NCBI GenBank assembly: GCA_002298885.1
Contig: DBMK01000274.1
Location: 1 to 9,370, forward strand
From: Anaerolineaceae bacterium UBA700
Lineage (GTDB): Bacteria > Chloroflexota > Anaerolineae > Anaerolineales > Anaerolineaceae
DNA length: 9,370 nucleotides
Direction: 5' to 3'
Shown: one piece after another, positions 1 through 6,843 of the stretch
Numbering within the stretch: the stretch's first letter is position 1
Layout of the letters: each line of letters begins with the position of its first letter
Position numbers and translations under genes: made by a program
The notes under the pieces: generated by a model
Database searches by the model: none
Told to the model about the DNA's origin: nothing
Seen by the model: only the letters and a program-made list of their open reading frames with translations

Positions 1-115
1 CCTCTCCTGAGAATAAAAAACCATTCTCAGGAGAGGGGAGAAATGCGCTGGATTTGCTTTTCTCCCCTCTTCCAGAACGTGCTTCACCGTTCTGGGAGAG
101 GGGCCGGGGGTGAGG
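1..115. repeat. Paired-hairpin intergenic repeat, truncated by window edge
   Basis: Two hairpins lie side by side. The first has 14-bp perfect arms (1-14 and 23-36) around an A-rich 8-base loop. The second has 16-bp arms (64-79 and 88-103) with a single T/G mismatch, a wobble pair in RNA, around loop TGCTTCAC. After the second comes CCGGGGGTGAGG (104-115), the reverse complement of the CCTCACCCCCGG end seen in the copies at 3711 and 9324. The matching outer end left of the first hairpin would lie before base 1. The layout is the same as the mirror-image element at 3711-3844. No coding is seen in it. Confidence 0.8.
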
Positions 116-348
116 CTAGTAGGCCTGCCTAGACGCTGATTACCCTTTTAAGTTTTCAAAAACAATAAGACGTCACTACGATTTAATACCCCAGCAAATA
201 TGGGCACAAAACCGGTAAAGAATTCGTAATACAACTTTAGATGGAGATCCCTAAGACCCAAGACATAGTAAATGATCCAACCAGCAGGCGCGGGAAGATC
301 AGGCGGGGGCTGGATGCGCGGGCGCGGGGGGCGGCGTATCATGGAGCC
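116..348. other. Intergenic region upstream of the receiver gene
   Basis: With the repeat at 1-115 this makes about 350 bases without a supported gene. Bases 140-240 are AT-rich compared with the flanks and are the likely place for the promoter of the receiver/acyltransferase pair, but I found no convincing -35/-10 pair. Bases 290-335 are G-rich. The reading frame of the receiver protein is open back to an ATG at 241, but those extra 36 residues look like translated non-coding sequence and that ATG has no ribosome binding site. Confidence 0.5.
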
Positions 349-750
349 ATGAAAAGCCCGAACGGAACTTCCTCGAATGAACCACGCCCACGCGTTCTGA
401 TCGCCGACGACAGCGCCAAGGTGCGCAAAGACCTGGGCCTGCTGTTCCAGTTGAATGGCGAGCTTGAGGTGATCGGCGAGGCGGCCAACGGGCAAGAGGC
501 CGCCGCCCTGGCGCTGGAGCTGAACCCGGATGCGGTGCTGATGGACCTGGAAATGCCGGTTCTGGACGGGTACGAGGCCACCCGCCGGATCAAGGCCGGG
601 CGCCCCACCTGCCGGGTGGTCGCATTCAGCGTGCACACGTACCCGCTGGCCCGCCAGAAGGCCAGCCAGGCCGGAGCGGACGAATTTGTCGAAAAAGGCG
701 CCCCGCTGGAGGCAATCCTGCGGGCGCTTAAGACTGAAGGGAGAAATTGA
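349..750 (+). CDS. Stand-alone response regulator receiver (REC) protein
   Basis: A 133-residue single-domain response regulator of the CheY/NarL-receiver type, expected to be a cytoplasmic phospho-switch. All key REC residues are visible: the acidic pair D20-D21 (VLIADDS), the phospho-acceptor D66 (VLMDLEMPVLDGYEA), the switch S94 (AFSVHT) and the invariant K116 (VEKGAP). Only about 15 residues precede the first beta strand and about 15 follow K116, so there is no DNA-binding or enzymatic output domain. I chose ATG 349 because it puts the REC domain at the usual distance from the N terminus; the ATG at 241 adds a low-complexity Arg-rich leader. The Shine-Dalgarno is poor (GGAG at 343-346 is too close), so the start is less sure than the domain. 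The acyltransferase starts one base after its TGA, implying one transcript and coupled translation. No partner kinase is in the window. Confidence 0.9.
   Translation: MKSPNGTSSNEPRPRVLIADDSAKVRKDLGLLFQLNGELEVIGEAANGQEAAALALELNPDAVLMDLEMPVLDGYEATRRIKAGRPTCRVVAFSVHTYPLARQKASQAGADEFVEKGAPLEAILRALKTEGRN
737..743 (+). promoter_or_regulatory. Ribosome binding site fixing the acyltransferase start
   Basis: AAGGGAG lies 8 bases before ATG 752 and inside the last codons of the receiver gene. It supports 752 over the longer in-frame start at 686, which would overlap the receiver gene by 65 bases and add a basic 22-residue leader. It implies translational coupling of the two genes. Confidence 0.75.
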
Positions 751-751
751 A

Positions 752-1909
752 ATGGAAACCAAATCTGTTGTGCGTAGGTATGACCTGGATTGGCTGCGCG
801 TGATCGCCATTCTGTGCGTGTTCGTCTTTCATACGATGCGGGCGTTCAACTATGAGCCCTGGTCGGCTCGAAATGCGGTCAGCTACCCGGCTGCCCAGGC
901 GGTGACCGACTTCCTGGGCACGTTCCAGATGCCGCTGATCTTCGTCATCTCGGGGGCCAGCCTGTTCTACGCCCTGCGTAAAGGACCGCTGGGCGCCACG
1001 ATCGGCAAGTTCATCAAGGACAAGGCGCTGCGCCTGCTGGTGCCGCTGGTGGTGGGCATCTTCACCTATACCATATTTACCGTCTACCTGGACCGGCTGA
1101 CCAACGCCAAATTCAGCGGCTCGTTCCTGCAGTTCATCCCGCACTACTTCGACGGGATCTACCTGAGCTCGACCGGCGACGGCAACTTCGCTTTCCACGG
1201 GCTGCACCTGTGGTACCTGGAACTGCTGTTCGTGTTCAGCGTCATCTTTCTGCCGCTGTTCCTGTTCCTCAAGAGCCGCTTTGGGAGCCGCATTCTGAAT
1301 TGGGTGACGCGCATCATGGCGCTGCCCGGCGGGATTTACCTCCTCCTGCCGCTGCCCGTCATCCTGAGCGAGACTTTCCTGGACGAGAACAGCATCCTGG
1401 GATCCAACCTGCTGGGCTGGAGCTTCATGGTCTACATCCTGTTCTTCCTGGCCGGGTTCGCCATCATCTCCAGCGACCGGCTGCAGGAAAGCATCAAGCG
1501 CTTCCGCTGGGTCAGCCTGGCGCTGGCCGTGGCCCTGACCGTGATCTGGTTCACGACCCACGAACACCGAGACGGAATGTGCTGGGCCTGGGTGCTGGCC
1601 ATCCTGGGCCTGGGAATGAAATACCTGAATTTCAAGACGCCCTTCCTGGCATATGCCAACGACGCCGTGCTGCCCTTTTACATCATGCACCAGACCTTCA
1701 TCATCCCGATCGCTTTCGTGGTGGTGACCTGGAACATCCCCGACCTGCTGAAATGGGCGATCATCTTCGTGGCTTCGTTCTCCGTGTGCGTGGGGCTGTA
1801 CGAATTCGTGGTGCGCCGCTCGAACGTGATGCGCATCCTGTCCGGGATGAAGCCGATCAAAAAGGCGCCCCAGCCGGCGGCCGAACCTGGAATACCGCAG
1901 GCGGCATAA
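752..1909 (+). CDS. Membrane acyltransferase, acyltransferase-3 family
   Basis: A 385-residue integral membrane protein of the acyltransferase-3 family (PF01757; OpgC/OatA-like). This family moves acetyl or succinyl groups onto sugars of surface polysaccharides, glucans or other glycans at the cytoplasmic membrane. The N terminus RRYDLDWLRVIAI enters the first membrane helix and carries the family R-x10-H signature as R16 and H27. About ten hydrophobic segments follow, including 60-75, 95-112, 155-173, 192-206, 222-240, 254-268, 278-290, 307-325 and 334-352. The stretch HLWYLELLF (152-160) and the late helix LPFYIMHQTFIIP (307-319) are also typical of the family. The C-terminal tail (about 365-385) is Pro/Ala-rich and cytoplasmic-looking. 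There is no SGNH domain, so the protein is the membrane part only. Its substrate cannot be read from sequence. It is coupled to the receiver gene upstream and ends at a repeat and a strong terminator. Confidence 0.88.
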   Translation: METKSVVRRYDLDWLRVIAILCVFVFHTMRAFNYEPWSARNAVSYPAAQAVTDFLGTFQMPLIFVISGASLFYALRKGPLGATIGKFIKDKALRLLVPLVVGIFTYTIFTVYLDRLTNAKFSGSFLQFIPHYFDGIYLSSTGDGNFAFHGLHLWYLELLFVFSVIFLPLFLFLKSRFGSRILNWVTRIMALPGGIYLLLPLPVILSETFLDENSILGSNLLGWSFMVYILFFLAGFAIISSDRLQESIKRFRWVSLALAVALTVIWFTTHEHRDGMCWAWVLAILGLGMKYLNFKTPFLAYANDAVLPFYIMHQTFIIPIAFVVVTWNIPDLLKWAIIFVASFSVCVGLYEFVVRRSNVMRILSGMKPIKKAPQPAAEPGIPQAA

Positions 1910-1911
1910 AA

Positions 1912-1950
1912 GACCTAACCCCCCAGCCCCCTTCCCTAAAGGGAAGGGGG
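1912..1950 (+). repeat. Intergenic repeat copy, single hairpin form
   Basis: It begins GACCTAACCCCCCAG two bases after the acyltransferase stop. It continues into an 11-bp perfect hairpin (1927-1937 and 1940-1950, loop AA). It shares the GACCT(A/C)ACCCCC head with the copies at 3711, 9274 and 9324, but its stem core is CTTCCCT rather than CTCTCCA. Confidence 0.75.
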
Positions 1951-1960
1951 AGGAGAAGAA

Positions 1961-2006
1961 AAAAAACAGATTTGCGGCGGACAAGTCCGCCGCAAATCTG
2001 TTTTTT
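1961..2006. terminator. Bidirectional intrinsic terminator
   Basis: A 22-bp perfect inverted repeat (1961-1982 and 1985-2006) with only AA between the arms; in practice the loop would be about four bases. The GC-rich inner part (TGCGGCGGAC / GTCCGCCGCA) is bounded outside by A6 on the left and T6 on the right. RNA from either strand therefore forms a stem followed by a U tract. It sits between convergent genes, which is where a two-way terminator is expected. Its right arm overlaps the amidase stop codon (TAA on the minus strand, 2005-2007). Confidence 0.85.
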
Positions 2007-3669
2007 AAAAAATTTGATAGTAGCGAGGAGGGGTGCGGCGGGTGAGGACGCGCTCGGCGTTGAAGGCGATGCGTAGCAGCAGGTGCTCCTGCCAGTGGCG
2101 GGCCATGGCCTGCATGCCCACCGGCAGGCCGGCGGGGGTGTAGCCGGCGGGGAAGCTGATGGCCGGGTGGCCGGTGAGATTGCCGGGGAAGACAAATCGC
2201 ATCATCTCCGTCTCGGTGCCCAGGTCGGACCAGCCGTCGGTCAGCCCGCCCTCGGGGATGGGCTGGGCGGCCAGGGCGGTGGCCGGCGAGACGATGGCAT
2301 CCACCTGGTTGAAGACTTCGTCGAAAATGCCCAGGGCGCGGCGGCGCATGCGCTGAGCCTGTAAATAGTCCATGGCGGTGAGCGACTCGCCGAGCACCAG
2401 GCTCAGGCGCACTGCCGGGCCCATCTGGCTGCGCTGGGCGCGGTAGGCACGCATGGTAATGGCCATTTCGGAGAGGATGGTGACGGCGTGGGCAATGCGC
2501 ATCTCGTCCAGCTCGGGAACACTCACCTCGACGACCTCGGCGCCGAGGCGCCTGAGGCGCTCGAGCATTTGCCAGCAAGCCTGGACCACGGGTGGCTCGG
2601 CGTGCTCGAACCAGGGGCGGTAGATGCCCAGGCGCACGCCCGCCAGGTCGGGCTGGTTCCAGCCGGCCAGGGTGGGCGGGGGCTGCAGGAGTGTATTGGG
2701 GTCGCGCTCGTCCGGTCCGGCGACCAGGGAATAGGCCAGGGCAGCGTCCTCGACACTGGCTGCCAGCGGGCCAAGGTGGGCCACGCTCCAGCATAAAGGC
2801 GCGGCGCCAAACTCGCTCACCCGGCCGAAGGTGGACTTAAGGCCCACCACGCCGCATAGCGCCGCCGGGATGCGGATGGAGCCGCCGCCGTCGGCGCCGA
2901 TGGCCAGCGGCACCAGGCCGGACGATACGGCGGCCCCTGGGCCGCTGGAGCTGCCGCCCGGGTCGTACTCCGGATTGAAGGGGTTGCGCACTGCGCCGTA
3001 ATGAGCGTTGTACCCATTGGGGTTGATGCCAATCTCGTGCATATTGGCCTTGCCCACCAGCAGCGCCCCGGCAGCGCGCAGGCGCGCCCCAACCGTGGAA
3101 TCCTCGGCGGCGGGCGCCTTGCCCAGGAAGCTCGTCCCGACCATGGTCGGGTAAGGCTTGAGGTCGATCTCATCTTTTACGGCCACCGGCACGCCGTCCA
3201 GCAGGCTGAGCGGCTTGCCGGCGCGGTGGCGCTCGGCGGAGGCCTGGGCCTGGGCCATCACATCCTGGCGATCGATGGCCACGAAGACGCGCAGGGCGGG
3301 GGCGTCCTGCTCGCTGGCGTCGACGGCTGCCAGGACGCGCTCGGCGACCTCCACGGGGGTAAGCTGCCCCTGGCGGTAGGCGTCGGCGTAATCGCGCGCC
3401 GTACGGTAGGGAAAATCCTGCGGGGCGGCGCCCGCCGAGAAGCGCACCGGTTTGACCGGCGGAATCTGCGGCTGCGGCGGGACCAGGGGATAGAGCAGCG
3501 GCGGCTCCTGGAGGGCGATGCGGCGCAGCCTGGGGATGCCGCCATTTTCAAGCAGGCCTCCCAACAGCAGGGAGCGCGGCAGCGGGTTTTCCATCGCCAG
3601 GGTGAAAGCGCGCAGGCCCATCCCGGTTAATTTCGGCAGCTTGAGCGAGGTCAATTCGTAGGTTGGCAT
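2005..3669 (-). CDS. Amidase signature family hydrolase
   Basis: A 554-residue amidase-signature enzyme, hydrolysing a carboxamide to acid and ammonia or amine. The catalytic triad is present with standard spacing: K165 (PVAVKDEID), cis-Ser S240 (DPGGSSSG) and nucleophile S264 (GADGGGSIRIPAA). The gaps of 75 and 24 residues match those I recall for fatty acid amide hydrolase. The signature domain spans about 95-540 and ends in PAISFPAGYTPAGLPVGMQ and a RTPPRYYQIF tail. About 90 residues precede it, including a Pro-rich linker (55-75), which is longer than in GatA-type amidases. No signal peptide is evident. Start ATG 3669 has AAGGAG (3676-3681) 6 bases upstream. GatA is unlikely because no gatB or gatC is near and the N-terminal extension is wrong. 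The substrate is unknown. The gene lies 206 bp downstream of the MATE gene on the same strand, across a repeat element. Confidence 0.93.
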   Translation of the reverse strand: MPTYELTSLKLPKLTGMGLRAFTLAMENPLPRSLLLGGLLENGGIPRLRRIALQEPPLLYPLVPPQPQIPPVKPVRFSAGAAPQDFPYRTARDYADAYRQGQLTPVEVAERVLAAVDASEQDAPALRVFVAIDRQDVMAQAQASAERHRAGKPLSLLDGVPVAVKDEIDLKPYPTMVGTSFLGKAPAAEDSTVGARLRAAGALLVGKANMHEIGINPNGYNAHYGAVRNPFNPEYDPGGSSSGPGAAVSSGLVPLAIGADGGGSIRIPAALCGVVGLKSTFGRVSEFGAAPLCWSVAHLGPLAASVEDAALAYSLVAGPDERDPNTLLQPPPTLAGWNQPDLAGVRLGIYRPWFEHAEPPVVQACWQMLERLRRLGAEVVEVSVPELDEMRIAHAVTILSEMAITMRAYRAQRSQMGPAVRLSLVLGESLTAMDYLQAQRMRRRALGIFDEVFNQVDAIVSPATALAAQPIPEGGLTDGWSDLGTETEMMRFVFPGNLTGHPAISFPAGYTPAGLPVGMQAMARHWQEHLLLRIAFNAERVLTRRTPPRYYQIF

Positions 3670-3710
3670 GCCCTTCTCCTTACTTTCTTAATTCGTTATA
3701 GGCCTTAAAA

Positions 3711-3844
3711 GACCTCACCCCCCGGCCCCCTCTCCATGGAATGGAGAGGGGGGGAATGAAAATTTTTTCGGGGAGGAGTACTTTTCACTTCTATCTTGCG
3801 CTCCCCCTCTCCACCCCGTGGAGAGGGGGCCGGGGGGTGAGGTC
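3711..3844. repeat. 134-bp mirror-image repeat element with 26-bp perfect terminal inverted repeats
   Basis: The outer 26 bases (3711-3736) are the exact reverse complement of 3819-3844, both carrying the GACCTCACCCCCCGG head. Each end also folds on itself: 3726-3736 with 3742-3752 (loop TGGAA) and 3803-3813 with 3819-3829 (loop CCCCG). About 50 bases of unrelated AT-richer sequence lie between the hairpins, with no ORF. The layout resembles paired REP/BIME elements or a small MITE. No flanking target duplication is obvious. It lies between the MATE stop and the amidase start, so transcripts running from one into the other would carry the full fold. Confidence 0.85.
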
Positions 3845-3875
3845 CTTGTGCGGCAAAATAATCCTTAGTTTCCAA

Positions 3876-5228
3876 TTATGGCATAGATCGGGCCAGGTTG
3901 TTAATCCATTTGCGTGAGAGGAGGCGGTAGGTGCCGCCGGTGACCTTGGTGATCTCGTCGGCCATGACCATGGCAAAGACCCAGTAGATGGGCAGGTGGA
4001 AGACAAAGGCCCCCAGCAGGGCCATAGGGATGCCCACCAGCCACACCGTGCCCACGTCCAGAAAGAATGAGAAGCGGGTATCGCCGCCGGAGCGCAGCAC
4101 GCCGACGATGAGGGTCATGTTGGAAACGCGCATCCAGAAAGCGCAGCCCAGCACGATCAGGATGCCGCGCAGGTTGGCAGCGGTCAGCTCGGAAATGTTG
4201 TAATAGGAGACGAGCGTGTCCGAGAGCAGGATAATCAGCGCCCCCACGGCAACGCCCAGCCCGGCGCTCAAAGCCAGCGAGCGGCGAGCGTACTGGTAGG
4301 CTTTTTGCTCCTCGCCGGCGCCGATGCGGTTGCCGATCATGATGGCGCTGGCGCTGGCCAGGCCCAGGAAGGCGAAGTTGGCCATGCCCTCGATGGTGCT
4401 GGTGATGTTGATGGCGGCGATGGCCTCGGTGCTGATGTGGGCGTAAACCACGTTATAAATGGAATAGCCCACCGACCAGATGGTCTCGTTGGCGGTCACC
4501 GGCAGCACGGTGCTCATCAGGCGGCGCACGAAGGCCCAGGTGAGGCCGCGCAGGTCGGCGGGGCGGAAGGCCACCGGCAGGCGGCCCAGGTAGGTAACGG
4601 CCAGCATGGCGGCGCACTCGAGCAGGCGGGCCAGGCAGGTGCCCAGGGCTGCGCCGCGCACACCCATGGCCGGCAGCCCCAGCTCGCCGAAGATGAGCAG
4701 GTAATTGAGCAGCGTCCCCAGTCCCAGGGCTACCACGCTGACCAGCATGGGGGTGCGCACGTTGCCCGTGGCGCGAAGCTGGCCCGCCAGGGCAAAGCTG
4801 ACCCCCGTGGCCAGGTAGCTCAGGCCGACGATGACCAGGTACTGGCTGCCCTCTTGGATGACCGCCGGGTCGGCGGTATACAGGCTGAGGGCGGGGCCGG
4901 GGAAGAAAAGGGCCACCACGGTAAACAGCAGGCCGGCCGCCAGCACCAACCCCAGGCACAACCCGGTCACCTTGCGGATGGCGGCGACATCGCCCTTGCC
5001 CCAAAACTGGGCGGTGAAGATGGCGGAACCGCTGGTGATGCCGAAAAGCATCAGGTTGAGCAGAAAGAAAATCTGGTTGGCCAGGCCGACCGCGGCGACG
5101 GCCGTATCGCCCAACTGCCCGATCAGGAGCACCCCCACTGCATTCAAGGCGGAGGAGATGAAGTTCTGAAAGGCAATCGGCAGGGTGGTTTTGAGCAGCA
5201 GGGAGTAATATTCCCGGTCGCGGAACAT
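3876..5228 (-). CDS. MATE family multidrug efflux transporter
   Basis: A 450-residue cytoplasmic-membrane antiporter of the MATE family (NorM/MepA/DinF-like), expected to use a Na+ or H+ gradient to export cationic or amphipathic compounds. Two homologous MATE halves are visible, about 12-175 and 235-395, with 12 predicted membrane helices in total, the usual number and length. Paired signatures support the call: GQLRATGNVRTPM (149-161) in the first half and GVLRSGGDTRF (376-386) in the second, plus TAQFWGKGD (72-80) after helix 2 and the conserved late ADEITK (423-428). Start ATG 5228 is preceded by GGAGG (5238-5242, spacing 9) lying inside the end of the MFS gene, whose stop is 4 bases upstream. 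The two exporters are thus co-transcribed and probably translationally coupled. The transported compound cannot be told from sequence. Confidence 0.94.
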   Translation of the reverse strand: MFRDREYYSLLLKTTLPIAFQNFISSALNAVGVLLIGQLGDTAVAAVGLANQIFFLLNLMLFGITSGSAIFTAQFWGKGDVAAIRKVTGLCLGLVLAAGLLFTVVALFFPGPALSLYTADPAVIQEGSQYLVIVGLSYLATGVSFALAGQLRATGNVRTPMLVSVVALGLGTLLNYLLIFGELGLPAMGVRGAALGTCLARLLECAAMLAVTYLGRLPVAFRPADLRGLTWAFVRRLMSTVLPVTANETIWSVGYSIYNVVYAHISTEAIAAINITSTIEGMANFAFLGLASASAIMIGNRIGAGEEQKAYQYARRSLALSAGLGVAVGALIILLSDTLVSYYNISELTAANLRGILIVLGCAFWMRVSNMTLIVGVLRSGGDTRFSFFLDVGTVWLVGIPMALLGAFVFHLPIYWVFAMVMADEITKVTGGTYRLLSRKWINNLARSMP

Positions 5229-5232
5229 CCTC

Positions 5233-6720
5233 TCAGGCCTCCGGGGGGTGTTCGAGGGCGCGGCTCTGCACCAACTGGGCGATTTTGCCGCGCGGGGCGA
5301 AGATCACCGCCAGGAAGGCCAGGACGGCGGTGGCAAAGGCGATGACGAACAGCTCGGCAATCGATGCGGCCAGGGCGCTGCGCAGCGGGCCCTCCAGAGA
5401 CAGGTTGAGGCTGGCAACCGGGTCCAACAGGCTGTTGAGCGAGACCGTAGCGGGGTCGATGCTGGCCGCCAGCAGGTGGCCAGTGAGGCGGGCGCTGAGG
5501 AAGACGCCCAGCACGCTGACCCCCAGGGTGCCGCCGATGTTGCGGCTGAACTGGATGGTGGAGGTGGCCGCCCCCAGGTCCTGGCGGCGCACGCTGCTCT
5601 GGACGGCGATGAGGAAAGCGGGCACCGAGAGGCCCATGCCGATGCCCATGAGGCCGGTGTAGACCATGATCAGGATCTGGCTGGAGGCGCTGTTGATAGT
5701 GGACATCATGAACGTGCCCGCCACCAGCATGACCATACCCGCCAGGGCCACGGTGCGGTAGCCGATGCGCAGCAGCAGGCGCCCGCCGAAGATGCTGGCC
5801 AGGGTCCAGGAGAGCGACATGGGGGTGAGGGTGATGCCGGCCTGGGTGGCGCTGGTGGCCAGCACGGCCTGGACGAAGAGCGGGATGTAGTTGAGGCTGC
5901 CGAACATGGCCCAACCGGAGAAAAGCCCGTGCAGGACGGTCACCGTGAACAGGCGGTCGCGGAAGAGGTGAAAGGGGAGGATGGGATCGGCGGCGCGGCG
6001 CTCTACCCACACCAGGGCGATGAAAAAGGCGGCTGCAGCCGCAAGCAGCCAGGCAGCGTAGTCCGTGCCGAGCTGGTTCAAACCTAAAAGGAAGCACAGG
6101 GCGCCCAGGGTGAGCAGGATAGCACCAGCGTAATCGATGACGACCTTTTGGGCCGGGCTACGGCGCGGCTCGGTCCAGGCGAACCACACCAGCGCCAGGG
6201 CAATTACCCCAGGGAAGAGGTTGATCAGGAAAACCCAGTGCCAGGAGGCCTGGTCCACCAGGAAACCGCCGATGAGCGGGCCGATGACCGAAGACACGCC
6301 CCACACCCCCGAGAAGAGGCCTTGCAGGCGGGCGCGCTGTTCGAGGCTGAAAAGCTGGCCGACGATGGTGAACGCCAGCGGCAGCACGCCGCCCGCCCCC
6401 AGCCCCTGCACGCCGCGGAAGAGGATGAGCTGCTCCATGGTCTGCGCCTGGCCGCACAGGACCGAGCCCGCCAGAAATAGTGTCATTGAAAAGGTGTAAA
6501 CGACCTTGCGCCCGTAAATGTCGGACAGCTTGCCATAGATTGGAACGGTTGTGGTAGAAGTCAGCAGGTAGACCGAGAAAACCCAACTGTAAATAGCCAG
6601 GCCGCCGAGCTGGCCGACAATGGTGGGCATTGCGGTGGCGACCACCGTGCCTTCCATCGAAGCCAGGAACAGGCTGAGCATGATGCCCAGGATGATGAGA
6701 CTAAGGCGTGTGCGTGACAA
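5233..6720 (-). CDS. MFS drug exporter, DHA2 (EmrB/QacA) type, 14 helices
   Basis: A 495-residue major facilitator superfamily transporter of the DHA2 drug:H+ antiporter group in the cytoplasmic membrane. Helix 1 carries ASMEGTVVATAMP (20-31), with Glu23 at the place where the family often has Asp. Motif A is GKLSDIYGRKVV (63-74), motif B FRGVQGLGAGG (101-111, R102), and motif C VIGPLIGGFLVD (145-156), followed by SWHWVFLINLFPG. FSRNIGGTLGVSVLG (391-405) is typical of the second half of EmrB/QacA proteins. The length and hydrophobic pattern fit 14 helices. The start is TTG at 6720, with GAAAGG (6730-6735) 9 bases upstream; the first ATG lies 13 codons in, inside helix 1, so it is unlikely. 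It is the first gene of an MFS-MATE pair and is divergent from the HD-GYP gene. No EmrA-like membrane fusion partner is present. Confidence 0.93.
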   Translation of the reverse strand: MSRTRLSLIILGIMLSLFLASMEGTVVATAMPTIVGQLGGLAIYSWVFSVYLLTSTTTVPIYGKLSDIYGRKVVYTFSMTLFLAGSVLCGQAQTMEQLILFRGVQGLGAGGVLPLAFTIVGQLFSLEQRARLQGLFSGVWGVSSVIGPLIGGFLVDQASWHWVFLINLFPGVIALALVWFAWTEPRRSPAQKVVIDYAGAILLTLGALCFLLGLNQLGTDYAAWLLAAAAAFFIALVWVERRAADPILPFHLFRDRLFTVTVLHGLFSGWAMFGSLNYIPLFVQAVLATSATQAGITLTPMSLSWTLASIFGGRLLLRIGYRTVALAGMVMLVAGTFMMSTINSASSQILIMVYTGLMGIGMGLSVPAFLIAVQSSVRRQDLGAATSTIQFSRNIGGTLGVSVLGVFLSARLTGHLLAASIDPATVSLNSLLDPVASLNLSLEGPLRSALAASIAELFVIAFATAVLAFLAVIFAPRGKIAQLVQSRALEHPPEA

Positions 6721-6729
6721 CCAAGGAAA

Positions 6730-6735
6730 CCTTTC
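6730..6735 (-). promoter_or_regulatory. Ribosome binding site deciding the TTG start of the MFS gene
   Basis: GAAAGG on the minus strand, 9 bases before TTG 6720. No ATG or GTG is better placed, and the start gives a normal short N terminus before helix 1. Confidence 0.65.
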
Positions 6736-6754
6736 AAACGGACGCGGTGACCCG

Positions 6755-6760
6755 ATTATA
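6755..6760 (-). promoter_or_regulatory. Candidate -10 element for the MFS-MATE operon
   Basis: A perfect TATAAT on the minus strand, predicting a transcript start near 6748 and a leader of about 28 bases before TTG 6720. No good -35 box lies 16-18 bases upstream. The promoter may therefore be weak or activator-dependent, or the match may be chance. Confidence 0.4.
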
Positions 6761-6795
6761 GCCGATTAAGCCGCGGTGGTATAACCAAAGTGCAA

Positions 6796-6816
6796 GCGGT
6801 TTTTATGCGGTTTTTA
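6796..6816. promoter_or_regulatory. Tandem 10-bp direct repeat, possible operator
   Basis: GCGGTTTTTA occurs twice (6796-6805 and 6807-6816), offset by 11 bp, about one helical turn. It lies about 36-61 bases upstream of the MFS -10 candidate and between the two divergent genes. A regulator dimer binding one face of the helix could use it. No regulator gene is adjacent, so this is inference. Confidence 0.3.
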
Positions 6817-6843
6817 CACCTGTCGAGCACCAAAGGTTGTACA

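Noticed and set aside
1..125. CRISPR-like or tRNA-like structure at the window start
   Set aside because: The hairpins are not regularly spaced identical repeats and no cloverleaf or CCA-ended acceptor stem can be drawn; they match the dispersed intergenic repeat family instead.
241..348. Longer N terminus for the receiver protein from ATG 241
   Set aside because: The 36 added residues match nothing seen in receiver domains, no ribosome binding site precedes the ATG, and the REC domain starts normally from ATG 349.
686..751. Upstream start of the acyltransferase at 686
   Set aside because: It would overlap the receiver gene by 65 bases and lacks a ribosome binding site; ATG 752 has AAGGGAG at the right distance.
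728..2794. Very long minus-strand open frame (688 codons) antisense to the acyltransferase and the amidase end
   Set aside because: It is rich in Arg, Gly, Pro, His and Gln with no domain or hydrophobic pattern, runs across the terminator and repeat, and lies antisense to or out of frame with well-supported genes. It is a high-GC shadow.
3876..3876. A U-tract terminator directly after the MATE stop codon
   Set aside because: The nearest hairpin on that strand (3829-3803) is followed by GGGGGAGCGC with no T run, so it is not a standard intrinsic terminator in that direction.
4305..5345. Long plus-strand open frame (346 codons) opposite the MATE gene
   Set aside because: Its composition is Gly/Gln/Ala/His-rich low complexity, typical of the complement of a GC-rich membrane protein gene, and it has no recognisable motif.
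5144..6097. Minus-strand open frame (317 codons) overlapping the MFS gene in another frame
   Set aside because: It is Arg/Pro/His-rich without a domain, while the MFS frame carries all family motifs.
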